From assembly GCA_016713105.1 (NCBI GenBank), contig JADJPS010000002.1, forward strand, positions 1-24,730: 24,730 nt of DNA, read 5' to 3'. The translations under genes were made by a program, and so were the position numbers. The notes below the pieces were generated by a model. That model made no database searches. It worked only from the letters and a program-made list of their open reading frames with translations, and was not told where the DNA came from. Of this stretch, positions 7,761-15,877 are shown in pieces (position 1 is the stretch's first letter; every line of letters starts with the position of its first letter). Source of the stretch: Devosia sp. (GTDB lineage Bacteria; Pseudomonadota; Alphaproteobacteria; Rhizobiales; Devosiaceae).

Positions 7761-8482
7761 TCGGGGTCGGGCGGGCCGCCGAGGTCTTTGCCCATGGGGC
7801 GGGCGTGCTCAAGCTCTACCGCGATCCCGGCGCCAAGCCGCAGGCCTTCCGCGAGGCGGCGGCGCTGGCGCTGGTCGAGGCCGCGGGGCTGCCGACGCCG
7901 CGCGTCCTCGGCGTCGGACAGTTCCGTGGCCGCTGGGGGCTGGTGATGAGCCGGGCGCCGGGCCCGAGCTTCGGGGATGCGCTGCTCGCCGATCCGGCGC
8001 AACTGCCGCGCTATCTCGCCGCGCTGGTCGGCGTGCACGAGCGCATCCATCGCGCCGCCGGCAGCGGGCTCGCGCGCCTCAAGACCCGGCTCGCCGCCGC
8101 GCTCGAGCGGGCCGAGGGGCTCGATGCCGCGACCCGCGCCGACCTCGGCGACCGGCTCGCCGCGCTGCCCGACGGTGACCGGCTGTGCCATGGCGATTTC
8201 CACCCGATGAACGTCATGGGCCCGCCCGAGGCGCCGGTGGTGGTCGACTGGCTCGATGCCACGGAAGGCCCGCCGGCGGCCGATCTGTGCCGGACCTGGC
8301 TGCTGCTCCGGCTGGCCGCCCCGCCGGCCTTCACCGCGGCCTGGCTCGCCGCCGCCGCGCCCGACCCGGTGCGCCGCGCCGCACTCGCGGCCTGGCTGCC
8401 CATCCTTGCCGCGGCACGCCTCGCCGAGAACGTGCCGGACGAGACCGAGGCGCTGCTGGCGCTGGCCCACGGCGCCGGCTGA
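7733..8482 (+). CDS. Aminoglycoside phosphotransferase-fold (APH) family kinase
   Basis: This 249-residue small-molecule kinase has the APH fold. The catalytic loop HGDFHPMN is at about residues 153-160 and the metal-binding aspartate follows in VVDWLDA (about 170-176). The N-lobe has GVGRAAEVFAHGAGVLKLYRD with the ATP-site lysine, and the C-lobe has DLCRTWLLLR. APH-fold proteins phosphorylate aminoglycosides, homoserine, choline, fructosamines and others, so this is not evidence of drug resistance. The start ATG at 7733 lies inside DUF1810 and is supported by GGAAGGAGG just upstream (about 7720-7728). It is probably co-expressed with DUF1810. The substrate is unknown. Confidence 0.82.
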   Translation: MDAAAIGALIGVGRAAEVFAHGAGVLKLYRDPGAKPQAFREAAALALVEAAGLPTPRVLGVGQFRGRWGLVMSRAPGPSFGDALLADPAQLPRYLAALVGVHERIHRAAGSGLARLKTRLAAALERAEGLDAATRADLGDRLAALPDGDRLCHGDFHPMNVMGPPEAPVVVDWLDATEGPPAADLCRTWLLLRLAAPPAFTAAWLAAAAPDPVRRAALAAWLPILAAARLAENVPDETEALLALAHGAG

Positions 8483-8542
8483 CGGCATTTTATGCGCCGC
8501 GCCGACCCGCGATTAACTTCACGTTGCGAACTCATTTGCCCC

Positions 8543-8580
8543 CGGCGTCCGTCCCGCGCTATTCCCCGCCCCGGACGCCG
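8543..8580. terminator. Hairpin after the kinase gene
   Basis: CGGCGTCCG (8543-8551) pairs exactly with CGGACGCCG (8572-8580) around a 20-base loop. It lies 60 bases after the kinase stop codon. There is no clear T-run, so termination is possible but unproven. Confidence 0.35.
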
Positions 8581-8627
8581 CGTCGGCCGCTTGGGAGCGG
8601 CCGGCGATGCGGCTCGCACACGTCCCG

Positions 8628-8651
8628 CCCTCTCCCGTCACGGGGAGAGGG
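8628..8651. repeat. Short palindromic repeat (REP-like), single arm pair
   Basis: CCCTCTCCC (8628-8636) pairs with GGGAGAGGG (8643-8651), followed by GTCAGGGGACGATGGGG. It resembles, but is not identical to, the CTTCTCCC/GGGAGAAGG element inside the downstream restriction gene and lies 65 bases before that gene's start. Such GC-rich palindromes are dispersed intergenic repeats in many Hyphomicrobiales. It could also act as a weak transcription barrier. Confidence 0.55.
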
Positions 8652-8716
8652 TCAGGGGACGATGGGGTGTTTGTTATTGTTGGCACTTGCCGCTAATCTG
8701 GCGGCGGGGGATTTGA

Positions 8717-11700
8717 GTGCCAACCGATATTGAACAGTTCATTGCCCGCTGGCAGGGGCGCGAGGGTGGCGCCGAGCGTGCCAATTATGCGCTGTTTCTC
8801 ACCGAACTGTGCGACGTGCTCGACGTGCCGCGCCCTGATCCGGCCTCGGCCGCCCACGAGCACAACGACTATGTGTTCGAGCGCGCCGTGATCCGCCGCA
8901 CCGGCGGCGAACGGCTCGGCGGCAACAAGCGCATCGATCTGTACAAGAAGAACTGCTTCATCCTCGAGGCCAAGCAGTCCCGCTGGACGGGCGCCAGCGG
9001 CGACCTTTCGGGGCAGGGCGAGATGTTCGAGCCCACCGCGCAGCGCAATGCCGGCCGGCGCGGCATCGAGCGCAACTGGGATATCCTGATGCGCAATGCC
9101 CGCCAGCAGGCCGAGCAATATGCGCTGATGCTGCCGGCCGAGCACGATTGGCCGCCCTTCATCATCGTCTGCGATGTCGGCCACGCCTTCGAGATCTACG
9201 CCGATTTCAACGGCAAGGGTCGCGACTACACGCAGTTCCCGGATCGGCAGGGCTTTCGTGTCTATCTGGAGGACTTGCGCAGGGCGGACGTGCGCGAGCG
9301 GTTGCGGCTGATCTGGACCGATCCGCAGGCGCTGGACCCGACGAAGAGGGCGGCGAAAGCCACCCGCGAAGTCGCCGAGCGCCTCGCCGAAGTGTCGAAG
9401 TCGCTGGAGGCGCGCGGTTTCGAGGCCGAGCAGGTGGCGCATTTCCTCATGCGGTGCCTGTTCACCATGTTCGCCGAGGATGTGGAGCTGCTGCCCAGAC
9501 ACAGCTTTGCCACCGTGCTCGCCGATTGCGCGCAGGCGCCCGACAGTTTCCAGCACATGGTCGGCCAGCTCTGGGCCGCCATGAATACCGGCGGCTTCGC
9601 CTTCGCCATCAAGGACCAGGTCAGGAAGTTCAACGGCGAGTTCTTCCGCCACCCCGCCGTGCTGCCGCTCAACCGCGAGGAGATCGGCGAACTCCTCGTC
9701 GCCGCCGGCAAGGACTGGCGCAATGTCGAGCCGGCGATCTTCGGCTCGCTCCTCGAAGGCGCGCTGACCGCCTCGGAGCGCTCCAGGCTCGGGGCCCACT
9801 ACACCCCGCGCGCCTATGTCGAGCGGCTGGTGCTGCCCACCATCATGGAGCCGCTCAGGGCCGATTGGCATAATGTCGGCGTCGCGGTGGAAAAGCTGCT
9901 GGCCGAGGGGCAGGCCGATGCGGCCATCGGCGCGGTGCGCGATTTCCACGATCAGCTCTGCGTGCTGAAGGTGCTCGATCCGGCCTGCGGCACCGGCAAT
10001 TTCCTCTATGTCGCCATGGACAAGATCAAGCAGCTCGAGGACGAGGTGCTGGAGGCGCTGTCGGCGCTGGGCGGACAGGAGGCGCTGGCGCTCGACCGCC
10101 ACCGTGTCGGTCCGCACCAGTTCCTCGGCATCGAGGTCAATCCGCGCGCCGCCGCCATCGCCGAGCTGGTGCTGTGGATCGGCTTCCTGCAACTGCACTA
10201 CCGCTCCAACCGCGAGCATCCGGACGAGCCCATCCTGCGGGCCTATCATAATATCGAATGCCGCGATGCCGTCCTCACCTGGGACGGCTACCCGCTGCCC
10301 AAAGTGGTGGATGGCGAGGAAACCTACCCCAGCCCGCGCCGTCCCGATTGGCCGATGGCCGATTTCATCGTGGGGAACCCGCCTTTCCTGGGCAAGGGTG
10401 AGCCGATGCGGGAAGCGTTCGGCGATGCCTATCTTCAGGCCCTCTGGCTGGGAAATCCCAAGGTCAACAAGAGCGCCGATTTCGTGATGTACTGGTGGGA
10501 TCGCGCCGCCGAACTGCTGACGGCGAAGAACACGGTCCTCCGCCGCTTTGGTTTCGTCACCACCAACTCGATCACCCAGGTGTTCAACCGCCGAGTGGTG
10601 GAGCGTCACCTTGCGGGAACGCGTCCGATCACAATCGTCTTTGCCGTCCCGGACCATCCGTGGACCAAGGCCAGCAAAGATGCTGCATCCGTCCGCATAG
10701 CCATGACCACAGCCGAAGCCGGTGAGAGGGACGGAGTTCTCTACAGTGATCGGATGAAGCACAGCTGGACAGCGACGAGCCTCGAAGGTCGAGCTGGAGC
10801 ACCCCCTGGATCGATCAATGCCGACCTCACGGTAGGTGCAGACATAACAGGTTCCGGCCCACTTCGGGCAAATGTGGGACCTCGTCCAATGGCGTGATGC
10901 TGGCCGGGCAAGGCTTTATTGTGCCTTCTTCGGTGGCCAATCGACTGCGGGAGGAGGGAAGGTCCGTCCTCCGATCGAGTGATCAGGCGATTCCTAAACG
11001 GCGCGGATCTAGTACGTCGGGCCCGGCACCGTTTTGTGATAGACTTGACCGGAATGGACGCGGATGAGGTCCGATCATCCTTTCCTCATATCTTCTCGCA
11101 TATCGCCGCCACCGTTAGGCCGGAACGTGAAAGCAATAACGATCTGGCGTTTCGGACCAAGTGGTGGCTGTTTGGCAGGCAACGCCCCGAAATGCGCTGC
11201 GCGAGGGACTGCCCCGGTTTATTGCCACCACCGAGACTGCAAAGCACAGAGTATTCCAGTTCTTGTCGTCAGATATTGCACCCGACCACATGATTGTTGC
11301 GATTGGAAGTGGGGACGCCTTCCATCTCGGCGTCCTCTCCTCGCGCGTCCATGTCACCTGGGCGCTCCGCGCCGGCGGCTGGCTCGGTGTCGGCAACGAT
11401 CCCCGCTATTCGAAATCCCGCTGCTTCGATCCCTTCCCCTTCCCTGATCCCGACGAGCGGCTGAAGGCCGAAATCGCCGATATCGCCGAACAGCTCGACG
11501 CGCACAGGAAGCGCATCCAGGCCGAGCACCCCGACATCACGCTGACCGAGATGTACAACGTGCTGGAAAAGCTCAGGGCCGGCGCGGGTTCCGGCGGCGC
11601 GGGCGCCACAGCCACCGGCCCCCTTCTCCCTTGCGGGAGAAGGTGCCCGAAGGGCGGATGAGGGGTCTCTTGCCACCATTGCAGACCCCTCATCCGGCGC

Positions 11701-12274
11701 TCTCGCGCCACCTTCTCCCGCAGGGGGAGAAGGGAGGTCCGTGCCGGGGGAAAGTGCCCCCTCCGACCTCACCCCCCGCGAGGCCGACATCAAGGCCCGC
11801 GGCCTGATCCTCGTGCTCAAGTCCTATCACGACGAGCTCGATGCGCTGGTCGCCCGCGCCTACGGCTGGCCCGCCGACCTGAGCGACGAGCAGCTGCTCG
11901 AAAACCTCGTGGCACTCAATGCCGAGCGCGTCGCCGAGGAGGCGCGGGGCCAGGTCCGGTGGCTCCGGCCCGACTACCAGATCCCCCGCTTCGGCACCGC
12001 CACCCAGAAGGCCGAGCGCGGCGGGCTCGAGCTCGTCGCCCCCGAGGCGCAGGGCAAGCCGGCCTTCCCGGTCGGCGAGGTGCAGCGCACCCGCGCCATC
12101 TCGATTCTCGCCGGCGCCGCGGGGCCGCTCAGTGCCGCCGAGATCGCGGCGCGCTTCCGCCAGGGCCGCAAGATCGAGCGCGACGTGGCGCTCACGCTGC
12201 GCGCCTTCGTGCGCTATGGCGACGTCGTCTCGCCCGATGGCGGCCGCAGCTTCCAGCTCCGCCGCGCCGCCTGA
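8717..12274 (+). pseudogene. MmeI-like Type IIL restriction-methylation enzyme, broken in its specificity half
   Basis: MmeI-like enzymes join endonuclease, adenine N6-methyltransferase and target recognition in one chain. The GTG start at 8717 follows GGCGGGGG. The nuclease motif is D74-x9-E84-A-K86 (DLYKKNCFILEAK). A helical spacer follows, then GAHYTPRAYVERLVLPT, the SAM motif DPACGTGNFL (from 421) and the adenine-methylase motif NPPF (554-557). The first frame stays open to 10897. Recognisable target-recognition sequence then continues as SSNGVMLAGQGFIVPSS (frame 3), FLNGADLVRRARHRFVIDLTG (frame 2), FIATTETAKHRVFQFLSS to MYNVLEKLRAG (frame 1) and LTPREADIKARGLILVLKSYHDELDALV (frame 2) to the stop at 12274. 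Shifts lie near 10875, 10967, 11190 and 11580-11660 and sum to zero. The catalytic part is intact, so a truncated product is possible, but specificity would be lost. Four sequencing errors are the alternative. Confidence 0.8.
11621..11734. repeat. Two-armed palindromic repeat (BIME-like) inside the MmeI-like gene
   Basis: The left arm runs from CCCTTCTCCC to about 11669 and the right arm from about 11681 to GGGAGAAGGG at 11734. The inner blocks CGGATGAGGGGTCT and AGACCCCTCATCCG are exact reverse complements, and each arm has its own CCTTCTCCC/GGGAGAAGG hairpin. The layout is two head-to-head copies of an approximately 50-base unit. It lies between the conserved MYNVLEKLRAG segment and the C-terminal domain. 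The frame of the C-terminal domain is stop-free across the whole element (about 11546-12274), so the repeat could be translated. Confidence 0.85.
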
Positions 12275-12581
12275 GCCGCGATCGCCCGGCACCCTCGCGG
12301 GCGGCGCGGCGGTAGGCCGGCCGCCGCTCTTCCAGCACCCCCTCCCTCCCCTCCCCGCATCCCACACAGTTTGTCGACTCCTGCTGGCAAATTCTTAACT
12401 TCTCTAAACGAACCTATTTGCTGACAACGATATCCGCGCTGTAGGGGGACGGCAGAGAACAGGTCGGCGAGCTGCTTGGGCAGCCCTCGTCGGCTTTTGT
12501 CATTCACATCGCAGTCGGAACGCCCAACGTCTGGCCGGGACGGGGGATGGACGTCTTGTTGCCCGGCCGCAGGGACCCGAA
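12275..12581. other. Intergenic region before the chemoreceptor gene
   Basis: This stretch of 307 bases has no convincing gene. An AT-rich patch at about 12388-12435 (AAATTCTTAACTTCTC and following) in otherwise GC-rich DNA is the best place for the chemoreceptor promoter. I could not assign clean -35 and -10 boxes or a sigma-28 site. GGGA at about 12572-12576 is the probable ribosome site for the ATG at 12582. Confidence 0.4.
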
Positions 12582-14606
12582 ATGAAGATCAAGACCAAGC
12601 TGATTGTCGTTCTCGCCGTACTGAGCGTGGTGATCGCCACGCTCCTGGGCGGGGGCTACTTCGCCCTTTCGACGCTCAATACCAAGATCGGCTCGATCGT
12701 CGCCGATCGCGTCGTGCCGCTGCAGAGCCTGAAGCGGATCGCCGATGCCTACGCCGTCTCCATCGTCGACAACGCGCACAAGGTGCGCAGCGGCGCCGTG
12801 ACCTGGGACGCCGGACTCGCGGCGCACCAGGCGGCGCATGATTTCATCCACGCCGAGTGGAAGGCCTATCTCGCCACCCGGATGACCGAGACCGAGCAGC
12901 GCCTCGTCGCCGCCGCCGAGGCGCAGATGCAGGCCGCCGATGCCGGCATGGACCGGCTCGAGGCGCTGTTCGCGGCGCGCAACCAGCCGGGGCTCGACGC
13001 CTTCGTCAACGGCGAACTCTACCCGCTGATCGACCCGATCAGCACGGCGGTGAGCGAACTGGTCGATCTGCAGGGCGACGTCGCGCTTGCCGAATACGAG
13101 GAGGAAAAGCAGCTGTTCGGCCAGATGGTCGCCGCCATGGCGGTCGCCGCGGTGCTGGTGCTCGCCGTTGTGCTTTATGCCGGATTCGTCATCCTGCGCA
13201 CGGTTTCCGGACGCCTCGGCAGCATGGAGCGGGCACTGCTCAAGGTCGCCGCGGGCGACTTCGCCACCACCATTCCCTCGGCCGGGGATCGCGACGAGAT
13301 CGGGCGCATCGCCGCTGCCGCCGAGACCTTCCGGCAGAACGGCATGCGCGTCGCCGAACTCACCGAGGCCGAGGCGGCGCAGGCGCTGGCCGCGGTCGAG
13401 GCGCGCCGCAAGATGATGGGCGAGCTGCGCGACGCCTTCGGCAGCGTCGTCGATGCCTCGGTCGCGGGGGATTTCTCGCGCCGGGTGGCGGCCCGCTTCC
13501 CCGATGCCGAGCTCAACGCGCTGGCCGAGAGCGTCAACACCCTGGTGGAGACCGTCGATCGCGGCCTTTCCGAGACCGGCACCGTGCTGTCGGCGCTGGC
13601 CGAGACCGACCTGACCCGCCGGGTCGAGGGGAGCTACCAGGGCGCCTTTGCGCGGCTCAAGCACGACGTCAACCAGGTGGCCGACCGGCTGACCGACATT
13701 GTCGGGCAGCTGCGCACCACCTCGGGCTCGGTCAGGGTGGCGACCGGCGAGATCCTCGCCGGTGCCAACGATCTCGCCGAGCGCACCACCCGGCAGGCCG
13801 CCGCCATCGAGGAGACCAGCGCCGCCATGGAGCAGCTCTCGGGCACGGTGGTGCAGAATGCCGAGCGCGCCAATGTCGCCTCCGACCGCTCGCGCCGCGT
13901 CGCCGACGGGGCCGAGGAGGCCGGCACCGTCATGCACGAGGCCAATGCGGCGATGGAGCGCATCGCCGCTTCCTCGGGCAAGATCTCCTCGATCATCGGG
14001 ATGATCGACGACATCGCCTTCCAGACGAACCTGCTGGCCCTCAATGCCTCGGTCGAGGCGGCGCGCGCCGGTGACGCGGGCAAGGGCTTTGCCGTGGTGG
14101 CGGTCGAGGTGCGGCGGCTGGCGCAGTCGGCAGCGCAGGCCTCGGGCGAGGTCAAGGCGCTGATCGAGCAATCCGCCAACGAGGTGGGGGCCGGCACGCG
14201 GCTCGTCGCCGATGCCGCCGGCCGGCTCGAGGCGATGCTCGCCGGGGTGCGCGAGAACGTCGCGCTGATCGAGCAGATCGCCAGTGCCAATCGCGAGCAG
14301 TCCTCGGCCATCGGCGAGGTCACCACTGCGGTGCGGCAGATGGACGAGATGACCCAGCACAACGCGGCGCTGGTCGAAGAGACCAATGCGGCGATCGAGC
14401 AGACCGAGGCACAGGCCAGCGAACTCGACCGGATCGTCGACACCTTCGTGATCGCCGATGCGCCGCACGCCGTCGCCGCCCCGCCCTCGCGCCTCGCGGC
14501 GAAGGCTCCCGCCGCCATCCGCCCGGTCGCGCTGCGCAAGCCGGCGCCGCGGCTGCCGCGCGTCGCCGGCAATACGGCGCTCGCCGAGGACTGGAGCGAG
14601 TTCTAG
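12582..14606 (+). CDS. Methyl-accepting chemotaxis protein (transmembrane chemoreceptor)
   Basis: This 674-residue inner-membrane receptor senses a periplasmic signal and controls CheA. TM1 spans about 7-29 and a helical-bundle sensor of about 150 residues follows (30-178). TM2 spans about 181-205, followed by a HAMP domain (206-260) and a second HAMP-like segment near 290-370. The long signalling hairpin has its tip at about 470-510 (DIAFQTNLLALNASVEAARAG), where it contacts CheA and CheW. The protein ends in A-E-D-W-S-E-F, matching the W-x-x-F tether by which CheR and CheB dock. The length is typical. There are no chemotaxis genes beside it, so it is an orphan receptor. A strong terminator follows. 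The ligand is unknown. Confidence 0.95.
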   Translation: MKIKTKLIVVLAVLSVVIATLLGGGYFALSTLNTKIGSIVADRVVPLQSLKRIADAYAVSIVDNAHKVRSGAVTWDAGLAAHQAAHDFIHAEWKAYLATRMTETEQRLVAAAEAQMQAADAGMDRLEALFAARNQPGLDAFVNGELYPLIDPISTAVSELVDLQGDVALAEYEEEKQLFGQMVAAMAVAAVLVLAVVLYAGFVILRTVSGRLGSMERALLKVAAGDFATTIPSAGDRDEIGRIAAAAETFRQNGMRVAELTEAEAAQALAAVEARRKMMGELRDAFGSVVDASVAGDFSRRVAARFPDAELNALAESVNTLVETVDRGLSETGTVLSALAETDLTRRVEGSYQGAFARLKHDVNQVADRLTDIVGQLRTTSGSVRVATGEILAGANDLAERTTRQAAAIEETSAAMEQLSGTVVQNAERANVASDRSRRVADGAEEAGTVMHEANAAMERIAASSGKISSIIGMIDDIAFQTNLLALNASVEAARAGDAGKGFAVVAVEVRRLAQSAAQASGEVKALIEQSANEVGAGTRLVADAAGRLEAMLAGVRENVALIEQIASANREQSSAIGEVTTAVRQMDEMTQHNAALVEETNAAIEQTEAQASELDRIVDTFVIADAPHAVAAPPSRLAAKAPAAIRPVALRKPAPRLPRVAGNTALAEDWSEF

Positions 14607-14615
14607 CTGACCAAT

Positions 14616-14647
14616 CCCCGCGCCACGGTTTCGTGGCATAATCGGGG
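14616..14647 (+). terminator. Nested hairpin after the chemoreceptor
   Basis: An inner stem GCCACG (14622-14627) pairs with CGTGGC (14632-14637) over a GTTT loop, flanked by CCCCG (14616-14620) and CGGGG (14643-14647). It starts 10 bases after the stop. There is no T-run; it may work together with the stronger hairpin downstream. Confidence 0.45.
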
Positions 14648-14675
14648 CCTTCGACGATGCAACCCCGAACAACCC

Positions 14676-14712
14676 GGGTTCGACGCTAAAAAGCGTCGGA
14701 CCCTTTGTTTTT
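14676..14712 (+). terminator. Rho-independent terminator of the chemoreceptor gene
   Basis: The stem GGGTTCGACGCT (14676-14687) pairs with AGCGTCGGACCC (14692-14703), 12 pairs including one G-U, over an AAAA loop. The tail TTTGTTTTT follows at 14704-14712. It is oriented to end plus-strand transcription from the chemoreceptor before the convergent aquaporin gene. Confidence 0.85.
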
Positions 14713-14771
14713 CAACGACTTAGACCGAAACCGCCGGGGAATACTGCGTTCAGGTGTCGTTCAGATGCCGT

Positions 14772-15473
14772 TCATGTTCGTTCAGCATCGTGGCTTGCCA
14801 GCAGGTATTTCCAGATCGCAGCGCCGAGCGCGGCGCCGAGCAGCGGCGCGAGGATGAACGGCCAGACCTGCCCCAGCGCGCCGTTCGAGGCGAAGATGGC
14901 CGCGGCAATCGAGCGGGCCGGATTGACCGAGGTATTGGTCACCGGGATCGAGATCAGGTGGATCAGCGTCAGCCCCAGCCCGATGGCGAGGGGCGCGAAG
15001 CCGGCCGGCGCCGCCTTGCTGGTCGAACCCAGGATGATGAGGAGGAAGAACGCCGTCAGCACGATCTCGGCAACCAGCGCGGCCAGCATGCCGTAGCCGC
15101 CCGGCGAATTGGCGTCATAGCCGTTCGAGGCGAAGCCGCCGGGCAGGAAATCCGCCTTGCCCGAGGCGATGAGGTAGAGCACCGCCGCCCCGGCCATGCC
15201 GCCGACCAGCTGGGCGATCCAGTAGCCCAGGAGGTCCTTGTATTCGAACCGCCCCGCCACCGCGAGCCCGAGCGACACGGCCGGGTTGAAGTGGCCGCCC
15301 GAGATGCCGCCCACGGCATAGGCCATGGTCAGCACGGTCAGGCCGAAAGCCAGCGAGACCCCGACGAAACCAATGCCGACCTCCGGAAACCCGGCCGCCA
15401 GCAGCGCACTGCCACAGCCTCCGAAGACCAACCAGAAGGTGCCGAATGCCTCGGCCGCAAGTTTTCTGAACAT
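14772..15473 (-). CDS. aqpZ: Aquaporin Z (water channel)
   Basis: This 233-residue inner-membrane MIP-family channel allows rapid water flow. The two half-helix motifs are present as HFNPAVS and SVNPARS, with six hydrophobic segments arranged as two inverted halves. The selectivity-filter context (IPVTNTSVNPAR, with Thr before NPAR and the Arg in NPAR) is that of water-selective AqpZ rather than glycerol facilitators, which carry NLAR-type motifs. The ATG at 15473 begins MFRKLAAEAFGTFWLVFGGCGSALLAA, the usual AqpZ N-terminus, so the longer in-frame upstream stretch was not used. It stands alone, convergent with the chemoreceptor and divergent from the LuxR-type gene; the shared upstream region carries a perfect palindrome. 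Confidence 0.95.
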   Translation of the reverse strand: MFRKLAAEAFGTFWLVFGGCGSALLAAGFPEVGIGFVGVSLAFGLTVLTMAYAVGGISGGHFNPAVSLGLAVAGRFEYKDLLGYWIAQLVGGMAGAAVLYLIASGKADFLPGGFASNGYDANSPGGYGMLAALVAEIVLTAFFLLIILGSTSKAAPAGFAPLAIGLGLTLIHLISIPVTNTSVNPARSIAAAIFASNGALGQVWPFILAPLLGAALGAAIWKYLLASHDAERT

Positions 15474-15877
15474 TGACGCCTGCCTCAAGTGAACGCCCCG
15501 GGGACTAGAGATAGGCCGCCGCAGGACGCCGGGAAACGGGCCCCCGGGGGTTTTGCACCCCTTCCGCATCGCGCCGGGCCGGCTCCGCCTTTGGTCGGCC
15601 TCGACAAGCAAGTATCGGACGTTTCCTCAGTGTTCGGTACCGAACATAGACATCGTGATATATTGTTTAAATGATAAGCGCCTGCCGAGACGTCCGGGCA
15701 GTCGTATCCTCCATTGCCCCGGCCGGTTCGATCTCCGGCACAAGCCGTAGTATTGTCAGACTGGACACTATTGTGATTTAGTATTTATGTGGACGCGATT
15801 CGACTGGAGCAGACCTGCGGTGGGCGCCGATTGCGGTTCGGTGAGCTGGTCCTGTTCCCTGCCAGTGGGAGGGCAAG
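15474..15877. other. Divergent intergenic region between aqpZ and the LuxR-type regulator
   Basis: These 404 bases contain no convincing gene. From about 15610 the base composition becomes AT-rich, including ATATATTGTTTAAATGATAA, which suggests promoter DNA. It contains the 16-base palindrome at 15631-15646. A possible promoter for the regulator is TTGTCA (15753-15758) with TTTAGT (15777-15782), spaced 18 bases apart; this is weak. Confidence 0.4.
15631..15646. promoter_or_regulatory. Perfect 16-bp palindrome TGTTCGGTACCGAACA
   Basis: The two halves TGTTCGGT and ACCGAACA are exact reverse complements with no spacer. The site lies 158 bases upstream of aqpZ and 231 bases upstream of the LuxR-type gene, at the edge of the AT-rich part of their shared region. 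This is the form expected for a dimeric repressor or activator site. I do not recognise the owner. Confidence 0.55.

Noticed and set aside
7733..8482. Antibiotic-resistance aminoglycoside phosphotransferase
   Set aside because: Only the general fold and catalytic motif are seen; most such chromosomal proteins act on other substrates.
8693..10762. Long open frame antisense to the MmeI-like gene (689 codons)
   Set aside because: No recognisable motif, His/Arg/Gly-heavy composition typical of the reverse strand of GC-rich genes, and the sense strand has full catalytic motifs.
12504..14672. Long open frame antisense to the chemoreceptor
   Set aside because: Shadow of a GC-rich coding strand; it covers the terminator and has no domain pattern.
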